Below are positions 52,449 through 60,409 of a stretch of 64,000 nt of DNA, piece after piece. The DNA lies in assembly GCA_035373905.1 (NCBI GenBank), contig DAOSOK010000003.1, positions 130,073 to 194,072 on the forward strand. Reading direction: 5' to 3'. The translations under genes were made by a program, and so were the position numbers. The notes beneath the pieces are model-generated. The model did not search any database. It saw nothing but the letters and a program-made list of their open reading frames with translations, and was not told where the DNA came from. This DNA comes from Candidatus Ozemobacteraceae bacterium (GTDB lineage Bacteria; Muiribacteriota; Ozemobacteria; Ozemobacterales; Ozemobacteraceae). Position 1 is the stretch's first letter; the number at the start of each line of letters is the position of its first letter.

Positions 52449-53507
52449 ATGTTCGTCCTCAACGATCTTCTGAATCTGGTCATAGAAAACGAGGCCTCGG
52501 ATCTTCATATCACGGTAGGCACGCCGCCCGTCATCCGAGTCGACGGCGAGCTCGTTCCCACCGACCTGGACGTGCTGACCCCTATGGACACGAGGTCGCT
52601 CATCTACAACATGCTGACGGCCGAGCAGCAGAAGGAGTTCGAGGAGAAACTCGAACTCGACCTTTCCTACTCGGTTCACGGGTTCGGCCGGTTCCGCGTC
52701 AACGTCTACAAGCAGCGCGGCTGCATCGGGGCGGCGTTCCGCGTCATTCCCACCAAGATTCCGACCATTGAGGAGCTGCGTCTTCCGGCGAAGATCCGCG
52801 AGTTCACCAAGCTCCATAAAGGGCTTGTTCTGTTCACGGGCCCTACCGGCTCGGGCAAATCGACGTCGCTCGCCTCCCTGATCAACATCATCAACGAAGA
52901 GCAGCGGTGCCACATCATCACGGTCGAAGATCCGATCGAGTATCTGCATTACCACAAGCGGTCGGTCGTCAACCAGCGCGAGCTGGGCATCGACACTCAC
53001 TCGTTCGGCGAAGCGCTGCGGCACATCCTTCGCGAAGATCCTGACGTCATTCTCGTCGGCGAAATGCGCGATCTCGAAACCGTGAGCACGGCGCTGACGA
53101 TGGCCGAAACGGGCCACCTCGTCTTCGGCACCCTGCACACCACCGATGCGGCCCAGACCATCAACCGCATCATCGACATCTTCCCGCCGCACCAACAGCC
53201 GCAGATCCGCTCGCAGCTGTCGTTCACGCTGCGCGCCGTCGTCGCCCAGCAGCTGCTTCCGATCGCCAGCGGCAAGGGGCGCGTGGTCTGCTGCGAGGTC
53301 CTGACAGGCAACCCGGCCGTCGCGAACTGCATCCGCGAACAGAAGATATCGGGGCTGTACACAATCATGCAGACGAGTCAGAACGAAGGGATGATCACCT
53401 TCGAGCAATCCCTGCGCGACCTGTACATGCGCGGAGACATCACGCTCGAAGAAGCGATGATCCACACCATGCATCCGAAGGAACTCGAGCGCATGCTGAA
53501 GGGATGA
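52449..53507 (+). CDS. pilT: Type IV pilus retraction ATPase PilT
   Basis: 352 aa, close to the family length. The N-terminal PAS-like domain (DLHITVGTPPVIRVDGELV) is followed by Walker A GPTGSGKST (131-139), the Asp box EDPIEYLHY near 160, Walker B VILVGEMRDLETVSTAL near 200, and the His box TGHLVFGTLHTTDA. The C-terminal retraction motif region (near 290, ISGLYTIMQTSQNEGMITFEQSL) matches the conserved AIRNLIRE-type helix only in part. It lies 64 bases after pilB with AGGAG before the ATG. It drives twitching motility or DNA uptake. Confidence 0.93.
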   Translation: MFVLNDLLNLVIENEASDLHITVGTPPVIRVDGELVPTDLDVLTPMDTRSLIYNMLTAEQQKEFEEKLELDLSYSVHGFGRFRVNVYKQRGCIGAAFRVIPTKIPTIEELRLPAKIREFTKLHKGLVLFTGPTGSGKSTSLASLINIINEEQRCHIITVEDPIEYLHYHKRSVVNQRELGIDTHSFGEALRHILREDPDVILVGEMRDLETVSTALTMAETGHLVFGTLHTTDAAQTINRIIDIFPPHQQPQIRSQLSFTLRAVVAQQLLPIASGKGRVVCCEVLTGNPAVANCIREQKISGLYTIMQTSQNEGMITFEQSLRDLYMRGDITLEEAMIHTMHPKELERMLKG

Positions 53508-53539
53508 TCTCCGCTTCTGCCGCGTGTTTATGACGTACC

Positions 53540-53568
53540 TTGACATCCAGGCGTTCCATTTGTACGCT
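53540..53568 (+). promoter_or_regulatory. Candidate promoter of the major pilin
   Basis: TTGACA (53540-53545), a 17-base spacer and TACGCT (53563-53568; weak -10) precede pilA by 39 bases. Separate expression would suit an abundant pilin. Confidence 0.5.
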
Positions 53569-53607
53569 TAGGTTGGATGAAGTAGAAAAAGAAAGGAGGT
53601 GAAAACT

Positions 53608-53961
53608 ATGATGAAGCGACGCGGTTTCACCCTGATTGAACTTATGATCGTTATTGCCATTATCGGTATTCTGGCGGCTATCGCTATCCCGAACTTCCGG
53701 AAAGCCCGCGAACAGGCTCGCGAAAAGGCGTGTTACGCGAATATGCGCGTTCTCCTGGGTGCCATCGAAATGTACAACATGGATACCCCGAATATGGAAA
53801 CGGGCATGTCCGACACCATTATCAACAAGCTTTCCAGCGCGAACTACCTGAAGGGCGGCATCAGCAAGCCCGAGGCTGGTTGCAGCTACGGCGCGTCCGG
53901 CGATCTCACCGGCGCAGGCAAGATCAAGTGCAACGTTCACGGCCAGATCGAAGCCAAATGA
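53608..53961 (+). CDS. pilA: Type IV pilin
   Basis: 117 aa from the ATG seven bases after a perfect AAGGAGGT. The six-residue leader MMKRRG is cut before F of FTLIELMIVIAIIGILAAIAIPNF; mature Glu5 is present, as needed for assembly. The spine helix continues to FRKAREQAREKACYANMR. The globular part is short (about 70 residues), with Cys pairs possible among KACY, GCSY and KCNV. The context (pilB, pilT before it; own promoter and strong terminator) marks it as the major pilin, or a pseudopilin. Confidence 0.9.
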   Translation: MMKRRGFTLIELMIVIAIIGILAAIAIPNFRKAREQAREKACYANMRVLLGAIEMYNMDTPNMETGMSDTIINKLSSANYLKGGISKPEAGCSYGASGDLTGAGKIKCNVHGQIEAK

Positions 53962-53972
53962 TCCTGTTCGAC

Positions 53973-54005
53973 AAAAAAGGGCGAAAGAAATTTCGCCCTT
54001 TTTTT
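53973..54005 (+). terminator. Rho-independent terminator after pilA
   Basis: GGGCGAAA (53979-53986) pairs with TTTCGCCC (53991-53998), flanked by A-run and T-run (53999-54005). It works in both directions in principle. Confidence 0.92.
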
Positions 54006-54065
54006 CATGTCGATTTTCCCTCACCGCCCTTTCAAACACGGCGTCCTCTGTGCTAGCCTTTGCAC

Positions 54066-54818
54066 ATGCCGGAAATCACCCATGCTGCTCCAGACCTGCT
54101 GTTCCCCTTCCTCACGTTTTTCTTTGCGCTGTTCGGCAGCCTGCTCGGCAGCTTCAGCAACGTAGTTATCCTGCGGATGGCCGAAGGGCGGTCGGTCGTG
54201 TTTCCACCGTCGTCCTGCCCCCATTGCAAACATCAACTGTCGCCCCTCGATCTCATTCCCGTGTTCGGCTGGCTGCTGCTGCTCGGGAAATGCCGGTACT
54301 GCAAAGCGCCGATTTCGTGGCAGTATCCGCTGGTCGAAGCTTCCGCGGCAGCCATCGTTGGAAGCACGTTTGCGGCAAACGGCCTGAACGCCGCGTTTGT
54401 CGTGGGCGCTGCATGGTCGATGATCTGGTTCATCGTATCGATCCTGCATCTGCGGCGGGAATGCACCGCACCGGCCCCCTTTCTCTGGCCACTTGCGTAC
54501 CGACTCGCCCTCGGATACGCCGTTGCTCCCATTCAGCCCCTTGTCTGGGCAGCGGCACTCGGCGGCGGTGCCGTCATGGGGGCCATCATGCGATACCGGC
54601 ATCCGGCGTCGTCGGCAGTGGCCTGGTTCGGAATAACCGTCGTGAATCTTCTCTCCACGCAGAAGCTCGGAATGGGCTACCTGGCCGCGTTGCCAATCAT
54701 ACTAGTTCTCGCCGCCAGATCCGACGAATCCGCCGTCAGACAGTCGACATACGCGATGTTCGTGTGGAACGTCGCAGGCATCGCCGCCTGCGCATGGTCC
54801 GGAAATCCGGGCTGGTGA
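54066..54818 (+). CDS. Prepilin peptidase-like membrane protein without catalytic aspartates
   Basis: 250 aa. The N-terminal half matches the PilD zinc/methylation domain: GSLLGSFSNVVILRM near residue 24-38, then CPHC (C51, C54), LSPLDLIPVFGWLLLLGKCRYC (C76, C79) and the ISWQYPLVE motif. Several transmembrane helices follow. PilD cleaves with two membrane aspartates, the second in GxGD. Here the only aspartates are 10, 62 and 220, and the likely GxGD position reads LGMGY (201-205). So peptidase activity appears lost while the cysteine domain remains. The start is uncertain: no ribosome site, and a TGTGCTAGCCT box just upstream suggests a leaderless mRNA. Its location beside pilA supports the family call. 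Confidence 0.7.
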   Translation: MPEITHAAPDLLFPFLTFFFALFGSLLGSFSNVVILRMAEGRSVVFPPSSCPHCKHQLSPLDLIPVFGWLLLLGKCRYCKAPISWQYPLVEASAAAIVGSTFAANGLNAAFVVGAAWSMIWFIVSILHLRRECTAPAPFLWPLAYRLALGYAVAPIQPLVWAAALGGGAVMGAIMRYRHPASSAVAWFGITVVNLLSTQKLGMGYLAALPIILVLAARSDESAVRQSTYAMFVWNVAGIAACAWSGNPGW

Positions 54819-55478
54819 TCAGACCGATATACTCTTGGCTATATATTCCGTCTCGCGCGGTGCGAGATTCTTCTTCAGCCGGCGCATGACATCGCGTCCC
54901 CGTTCTCCGGATCGGACAAGGCAGACGAGGGCCGCCTCGCGCACTTCGGTGTCCCGTTCCGAAGCGAGCACCCGCTCCCATGCGCTCGTGCCGCGGTCAC
55001 CGATGCTGATGTAAACGGCTTCCACGGCACATTTACGCACATAGGGGTCTGGATCATCGAGCCCCCGGAGGATGATCTGGCCGATCCCGTCGCAGCGACA
55101 CTCACCCAGCCGCAGCAATGCCAAACCTCTGATCCGCGGGTCCCCGTCCTGCACGGCCTGGAACAGCATGTCGGGTTCGCCGATCGCCTGGGGTGATCCG
55201 ATGCGGACGAGAATGCGGAAAAACGTCTCGTTGTCGGGGCGGGCCGCGCGTGCGATCCGCCGCTTCAGACCTTCCTCCTGTGCGATGAGACACTCTTGGA
55301 TGAACTCGATCTCGCCGGGAACGGCAGCGATCGACTCGAGCAGCCAACTGGGCCAGTCGCTTGGCTGGAGCGTCGCGAACAGGTCTCTAATGAGCGTACG
55401 AGCATCCGGGGAAAACCGGCCGGTCCGGGTCGCATGCTCGACCGCTTTTATGACGGCCTGTTCGATGTCGCTCTTCAT
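54819..55478 (-). CDS. HEAT-repeat protein
   Basis: 219 aa, convergent with the pilD-like gene (stops adjoin). The C-terminal half has HEAT-like helical repeats: GDPRIRGLALLRLGECRCD, DDPDPYVRKCAVEAVYISIGDRG and ERDTEVREAALVCLVRSGERG (about 108-200). The N-terminal 100 residues are helical with no repeat I can name. There is no signal or membrane segment. HEAT arrays serve protein binding; a link to pilus function is possible from position only. The aroC promoter lies divergently upstream. Confidence 0.75.
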   Translation of the reverse strand: MKSDIEQAVIKAVEHATRTGRFSPDARTLIRDLFATLQPSDWPSWLLESIAAVPGEIEFIQECLIAQEEGLKRRIARAARPDNETFFRILVRIGSPQAIGEPDMLFQAVQDGDPRIRGLALLRLGECRCDGIGQIILRGLDDPDPYVRKCAVEAVYISIGDRGTSAWERVLASERDTEVREAALVCLVRSGERGRDVMRRLKKNLAPRETEYIAKSISV

Positions 55479-55510
55479 GTCGGCTCTTCCGTATTTCGGG
55501 ACTCGTCTGT

Positions 55511-55516
55511 TACAAT
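55511..55516 (+). promoter_or_regulatory. Extended -10 promoter for aroC
   Basis: TGTTACAAT contains the extended -10 TGnTACAAT pattern (TACAAT at 55511-55516), about 158 bases before the chosen aroC ATG. A TTCCGT lies at an acceptable -35 distance but is weak. Confidence 0.5.
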
Positions 55517-55673
55517 CAACCCTGCGATTTTACCATGAGCCCGGCCCGGGCGCATGAGGCAGCCTCCGTATTCATCGAGACGGCCGCTTGCTGGAAACGT
55601 CCGTCGTCGCGGAAAGGGATTGCACGACATCGCGGATAGCCGACGCGATGCAGGCATGGAGAGGACTGAAACG

Positions 55674-56750
55674 ATGTCGAACAGCTTTGGAACGCTTTTT
55701 CGGGTGACCACCTGGGGAGAATCACACGGCCCTGCCCTCGGAGCCGTTATCGACGGCTGTCCGGCCGGCATGCCGCTTGATCCGTCGGATCTTCGCGCCC
55801 AACTGGAACGGGATGTGCCCGATCGCGAACTCGGAACACCCCGCGGAGAAAGCAACCGTTTCGAGATCCTGTCGGGTGTGTTCGAGGGAAAAACACTCGG
55901 CACGCCGATCTCGATCATCATCCGGAACGACGACGCCCGTCCGCTCTCCTACGAAGCCGGCCGGGACACCCTCCGGCCCGGCCACGCCGACTTCACGTGG
56001 CTGTGCCGATTCGGTCACACCGACTACCGCGGCGGCTCCCGTTCGTCGGGCCGCGAGTGCATCGCTCGCCTGGCGGCCGGCGCGGTGGCGCGGAAGCTGA
56101 TCGGCAGCGTGGGCGTCGGATTTTCCGGCTCGATCACGGAACTTGCCGGAGAGCCCGTGACCGACGATGCAAGCCTTTCCCGGGCCCGAGCCAGGGCCCT
56201 CGCCCTCGGCGAGCAGGGAGAAAGCACCGGCGGCGTCATCGAAATACGCATCCGGGGCGTTCCCGCCGGCATCGGCCGGCCGGTTTTCGGGAAACTACAG
56301 GCCGACCTCGCCCGGGCCTTTCTCTCGATCGGCGGCGTCAAGGGGCTCGAGACGGGCCGCGGCTTCGAGGCCGCCGGCATCACGGGCAGCGAGCACAACG
56401 ACCCGTTCTTCTTCGACGACAACGGGCATATATATATCGATGGAAATAATTGCGGAGGGATTCTCGGTGGTGTCACGACCGGAACCGAGATCGTCTTCCG
56501 GCTCGCCGTCAAGCCAACGCCGACGGTCCAGAAACCTCAGAAGACCGTGAACGTCGCGAGGCACGAAGCAGTGACCATGTCCTATCAGGGCAGGTTCGAC
56601 AGGAATTTCACACCGCGGGTGATCCCGATCGCCGAAGCGATGGCGTCCTGCGTCCTGGCCGATCATTTCCTTATGTCGGGGGTGCTGCACCCGTGCCGTT
56701 TCGATCAGACGACAACGAGCAAAACATCCGGCGGGAACGAGTCCTGTTGA
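55674..56750 (+). CDS. aroC: Chorismate synthase
   Basis: 358 aa from the ATG nine bases after GAGAGGA; an ATG six codons earlier is possible. It converts EPSP to chorismate with reduced FMN, the last shikimate step. Signatures: GTLFRVTTWGESHGPALGAVIDGCPAG at the N-terminus, GHADFTWLCRFGHTDYRGGSRSSGRE near residue 105-130, and RFDRNFTPRVIPIAEAM near 305. Length is normal. aroE lies 5 kb upstream, across the pilus genes. An AT-rich palindromic ATATATAT stretch near 56429 is silent in the protein. Confidence 0.94.
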   Translation: MSNSFGTLFRVTTWGESHGPALGAVIDGCPAGMPLDPSDLRAQLERDVPDRELGTPRGESNRFEILSGVFEGKTLGTPISIIIRNDDARPLSYEAGRDTLRPGHADFTWLCRFGHTDYRGGSRSSGRECIARLAAGAVARKLIGSVGVGFSGSITELAGEPVTDDASLSRARARALALGEQGESTGGVIEIRIRGVPAGIGRPVFGKLQADLARAFLSIGGVKGLETGRGFEAAGITGSEHNDPFFFDDNGHIYIDGNNCGGILGGVTTGTEIVFRLAVKPTPTVQKPQKTVNVARHEAVTMSYQGRFDRNFTPRVIPIAEAMASCVLADHFLMSGVLHPCRFDQTTTSKTSGGNESC

Positions 56751-56781
56751 TTCCTGCGCACCAAAAGCCAATGTTGCGTTT

Positions 56782-56872
56782 CCGTTCCTGCCGAGCCGCC
56801 TGTCGAAGCACGAAAAGTTCTCACCCTCTTCGGCAGGCTCTGAAAAGACTTCGACAAGCTCAGAGCGAACGG
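56782..56872. repeat. CTTCGACAAGCTCAG inverted repeat, copy 2
   Basis: A right arm CTTCGACAAGCTCAGAGCG (56849-56867) followed by AACGG matches copy 1 at 37104-37127. The left arm (56782-56809, CCGTTCCTGCCGAGCC...TGTCGAAG) is more diverged, and an extra CTTCGGCAGGCTC lies between. It fills the gap between convergent genes. Confidence 0.75.
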
Positions 56873-56916
56873 CTGATTTTCATTCTGCAGGAGTCAATCC
56901 CAGGAAGCGACACGCA

Positions 56917-58266
56917 TCAGGCCGCTTTGGTATTGTGGCGGATATAATATTCCGCTTCACGGGCGAGATCGGTTTCCGGGGCCAGTTCCGACACGCGGCG
57001 GAACCGTTCGAGGCTCGTCGGCATCCCGAGCTCGCGCTCCAACTGACCGAGCCTGAAAAGATCCGTCGGAAGCGGGGCGCCGCAGGCCAGCAGTCTGCTC
57101 AGCATCTCGAACTCCCCCTTCGTGTCGCCCAGGGCGCGCAGGACGGCGGCCGCCCCATGCAGGCCCGGCTCGAACGTCTCGATGACCATGAGCGTCTTGC
57201 GGTATTCCTCGAGGGCCGATTTCAGGCGGCCCCGTTCGAAGAGGATGTCACCCAGCAAGCGATGTCCCTCGAGATGGCCGGGATGATGCTTGAACATAGT
57301 TTCCAAGACGCTCGCCGCCTCGACATACCGACGCTCTTCCTTCAGAATCTCCGCAAGTTCCATCGCATACGAGGCGCGCTCCGGATGCCGGCGGGTAAGG
57401 CGGCAGTAGATGTCGCGCGCGGCATCGGCTTCACCGACCTGGCGATACAGCCGGCACATTTCCTCGAGAAGCTCAATGTTGTCGGGCTGGAGTTCGGAAA
57501 GGCGCTCCATCATGACCAGCGCCCGGTCAACATCGCCGAGCCGATGATGACAGCGTGCAAGAAGGAGCAGAACCGAGGGATGTTCAGGCAGGCCCCTCAG
57601 GGCGGATGTCAGTGAAACGGCGGCCAGCGCGTATTTTCCCTGGCGAAAGAGGCACTGGCCGAGATTGAAATGAGCGTCATGCGCGCTGGGATTCCGCGTC
57701 ACGATCTGGCGGAACTGCTCCATCGCCTCGTTGAGACGGTCGCGGCGCATGTGAATGACGGCGAGGCCGAACCTGGCCGCTTCGAGATCGGGAGCGGCCT
57801 CGATCGCCTTTTCATACTGAGCGGCAGCACCGGCGAAATCCCCGTGACGGCGGAGCAGTTCGCCAAGAGCGAGGCGGATGTCGGCACGGTCGGGAGCGGC
57901 ATTTGCCGCACGCATCATGAACGTGACCTGCTGCTCCTGGTTTCCCATGAGTTCATGGAGTTTGGCCAGGGCCAGAAAAACGGAGTGAGACTGAGGCTGA
58001 AGCTCCTGGGCACGTTCAAGCGCAAACCGCGCCTCGTCGTGATTTCCAAGGCGGGCGAGGCAGAGGCCGAGTTCGATCAGGGCGGCAATCTGTGACGCAT
58101 CCTGGGCAAGAAGACGACGATATGTCCGGACGGCCTCGTTCAGGGCTCCCTGGCGAACATACAGGCGGCCGAGCTTCTGCAGCAGCCCCAGGTCTCCAGG
58201 CACGGCACGGCACTGCTCCTCCATCGAGGCGAGCAGTTCAGGCAAAGCCTTCGGCCGTTCGAGCAT
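56917..58266 (-). CDS. Large cytoplasmic TPR protein
   Basis: 449 aa from the ATG at 58264-58266 after GGAGGAGG. It is almost entirely TPR units of 34 residues: GLLQKLGRLYVRQGALNEAVRTYRRLLAQD at about 21-50, QIAALIELGLCLARLGNHDEARFALERAQEL, and further copies through about 400, roughly eleven in all. No signal peptide is present. It is the last gene of the rlmN-PASTA-pseudokinase-rpe cluster, 75 bases after rpe, so it could be a scaffold for the membrane pseudokinase; this is inference. Confidence 0.8.
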   Translation of the reverse strand: MLERPKALPELLASMEEQCRAVPGDLGLLQKLGRLYVRQGALNEAVRTYRRLLAQDASQIAALIELGLCLARLGNHDEARFALERAQELQPQSHSVFLALAKLHELMGNQEQQVTFMMRAANAAPDRADIRLALGELLRRHGDFAGAAAQYEKAIEAAPDLEAARFGLAVIHMRRDRLNEAMEQFRQIVTRNPSAHDAHFNLGQCLFRQGKYALAAVSLTSALRGLPEHPSVLLLLARCHHRLGDVDRALVMMERLSELQPDNIELLEEMCRLYRQVGEADAARDIYCRLTRRHPERASYAMELAEILKEERRYVEAASVLETMFKHHPGHLEGHRLLGDILFERGRLKSALEEYRKTLMVIETFEPGLHGAAAVLRALGDTKGEFEMLSRLLACGAPLPTDLFRLGQLERELGMPTSLERFRRVSELAPETDLAREAEYYIRHNTKAA

Positions 58267-58341
58267 GGCACCTCCTCCACACACACGCCATCCGGACGTA
58301 TTCCGGAACCTGGCGCACCGTGCGCGGGCATTTCGGGAGTC

Positions 58342-59004
58342 TCAGGTCCTGGGGGATGCGATATCCCGCACGAGCCCCGACTTGTCCGAATCACGGAAAA
58401 AAGCGGATCCCATAACCAATACATCGGCACCGGCGTCGATAATCTTTCGCGCTGATTTTCGGTCGACCCCTCCGTCGACCTCGATGAGGGTCTTCGCACC
58501 CCGCTCGTCGATGAGCCTGCGGAGCTTCGCGATTTTTTCGATGACCGGTTCGATCATCGCCTGGCCACCGAATCCCGGATTCACCGTCATGATCAGCACC
58601 TGATCGCAGACATCCAGCAGATACTCGAGCCCATCGATCGGCGTCTGCGGATTCAGGGAGATTCCAGACGCAGCGCCCAGCTCGCGAATCTGGGCGAGAT
58701 ACCGCTGAGAATGATGGCACGCCTCGAGATGGAACGTGATGCGGTCTGCGCCGGCCTGGCGATAGGCAGCCAGCCACTGGTGTGGGGCTTCGATCATCAG
58801 GTGCACGTCGAACGGGAGGCTTGAATGAGGGCGCAGGGCGGAAATCACCGGAGGACCGAACGTGAGATTCGGCACGAAATGGCCATCCATCACGTCGAGG
58901 TGCACCCAGTGGGCCCCCGATGCCTCAATGGCGGCAAGACCCTCGTGCAGACGGGAAAAATCGGCAGAAAGAACGGAAGGAGCGACTAAAATCTTGCGAT
59001 TCAT
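58342..59004 (-). CDS. rpe: Ribulose-phosphate 3-epimerase
   Basis: 220 aa TIM-barrel enzyme interconverting ribulose-5-phosphate and xylulose-5-phosphate. The metal and acid-base motifs are intact: HLDVMDGHFVPNLTFGP near residue 34 (His and Asp), HLEACHH near 91-ish, VNPGFGGQ near 141 and EVDGGV near 176. It starts seven bases after the pseudokinase stops. In Bacillus and relatives rpe also lies downstream of the prkC kinase gene, which supports a shared ancestral gene order. Confidence 0.95.
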   Translation of the reverse strand: MNRKILVAPSVLSADFSRLHEGLAAIEASGAHWVHLDVMDGHFVPNLTFGPPVISALRPHSSLPFDVHLMIEAPHQWLAAYRQAGADRITFHLEACHHSQRYLAQIRELGAASGISLNPQTPIDGLEYLLDVCDQVLIMTVNPGFGGQAMIEPVIEKIAKLRRLIDERGAKTLIEVDGGVDRKSARKIIDAGADVLVMGSAFFRDSDKSGLVRDIASPRT

Positions 59005-59011
59005 GCGCCGC

Positions 59012-60361
59012 TCACCAGAAAATCAGCAGGCTGACGAAGAGGGCGAGAAGAAAGCTGCCAATCCCGATCGCGGCATAGGGGTGCCGGATCCACGGCTGTT
59101 CCTCTACACCCTGCCAGATTTTTCCGGCCGAACGGCCCTGCGCTTTGTCGCGGCCGCCCTGAAGGAGACGCAGAACGGGTTTTGCCGCGGCCGCCATATC
59201 GCCCTGCAACTGCATTTCCTCGGCAGGACAAAGGGCCGAAGCGGGGGTTTCGACAGCATCGGAAGCCACGGCGAGAGCGGCAGTTCCGGCACAGCGGCCG
59301 ACACGACCGGTCATCGATACCCCTCCAGGAATTGCCTTGAGCGGCACGGACGATACCCCTTCGTCCGCCGCCCGGCCGGCCGATGCACCGACGAAGGACA
59401 CGGCTGCGCTCGCCGTCGCTGCAACGGACTGCCGGCCCTGCCCCGATGTTCCGGCCGCCATCGCTCCCGACCCGGCAGCTGCCGCAGTCACGGTGGCGGA
59501 AGCCCTCCGACCATTTATAGCATCAACTATTTCAGACGCCGTTGAAAGTTTGCGTCGCTTCATCTCGCGTTCGACACGTTCGGCATCACCGGATACGTGC
59601 ATCAGGTCGGACAGACCTACGAGAAAGGCCGCGTGATCGACAAACCGGTTCCTGACAGTGCGGGTCAGGGTCTTCTCGACGAACTCGGCGACCATCTCGA
59701 TCTGTTCCGGCGTCAGCTGGGAATGGCGGATCCGAAGAGCCTGGCGCAACTTGTCATCCCAGACTTCGTTGATCCCGCCACGTTTTCGCATCGGCGACTC
59801 CCCGGCGATCAGCTCGTATAGGGTCGTTCCGAGAAAGTAGAGATCCGACTGGATCCCGGCCGCCTCGTCCGCGCCCACGCCGACCAGTCGCAGGCGTGGC
59901 AGGGAGAAGGAAAGGACCTTGATGAGTCCAGTGTTGGTGCGGATGATGTTCGACAGTTTGATCGAGCGAACGGCAACCCGCTGGTCGCATGCATGCTGCA
60001 GAAGAACGGCGAGCTGCTGGACGGCGCGACAGGCATCGAAAAACGACAGGGGTTTCTCGGCGTGAATGCACTCGCGCAGGTCCGTTCCCTCGGTGAACTC
60101 GGTCACGGCGAAGGGGCGGCCCTCGTACAGATCGAAGTCGAGCACCGGGACGATCGACGGATGAGAGATGCCGGCGACGAGGCGCACTTCATCGCTGAAC
60201 GCCTTCACCCGCTCCTGGTTTTCCGCCATTTCTCCGCGCATAAGTTTCACCGCCACGGGCATGCCCGTCTCGACCTCGAGAGCGGAGTAGACCTCGTACA
60301 TGAGGCTTTCGGCAAGCGACTGACAAATTTCGTATTTTCCGTTTATGGTTTTTCCAATCAT
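59012..60361 (-). CDS. Membrane-anchored PknB/PrkC-like pseudokinase
   Basis: 449 aa from the second in-frame ATG. The kinase fold is clear: ING KYEICQSL at the start, VAVK with K39, E58 in the C helix, and ISHPSIVPVLDF. But the HRD motif reads VRS (131-133) with Ser for the catalytic Asp, DFG reads SFS (151-153) with Ser for the metal-binding Asp, and the glycine loop is LAESLMYEVY. So phosphotransfer looks impossible. A low-complexity Ala/Gly/Ser region (about 285-420) ends in one transmembrane helix (about 428-448). The extracellular PASTA domains normally fused to such kinases are encoded by the gene 48 bases upstream. It may sense or scaffold rather than phosphorylate. Confidence 0.8.
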   Translation of the reverse strand: MIGKTINGKYEICQSLAESLMYEVYSALEVETGMPVAVKLMRGEMAENQERVKAFSDEVRLVAGISHPSIVPVLDFDLYEGRPFAVTEFTEGTDLRECIHAEKPLSFFDACRAVQQLAVLLQHACDQRVAVRSIKLSNIIRTNTGLIKVLSFSLPRLRLVGVGADEAAGIQSDLYFLGTTLYELIAGESPMRKRGGINEVWDDKLRQALRIRHSQLTPEQIEMVAEFVEKTLTRTVRNRFVDHAAFLVGLSDLMHVSGDAERVEREMKRRKLSTASEIVDAINGRRASATVTAAAAGSGAMAAGTSGQGRQSVAATASAAVSFVGASAGRAADEGVSSVPLKAIPGGVSMTGRVGRCAGTAALAVASDAVETPASALCPAEEMQLQGDMAAAAKPVLRLLQGGRDKAQGRSAGKIWQGVEEQPWIRHPYAAIGIGSFLLALFVSLLIFW

Positions 60362-60409
60362 CTCTCTGTCTGCCTCCACGGGTCTGCTGGCTTCACATCG
60401 GGAAAACGG

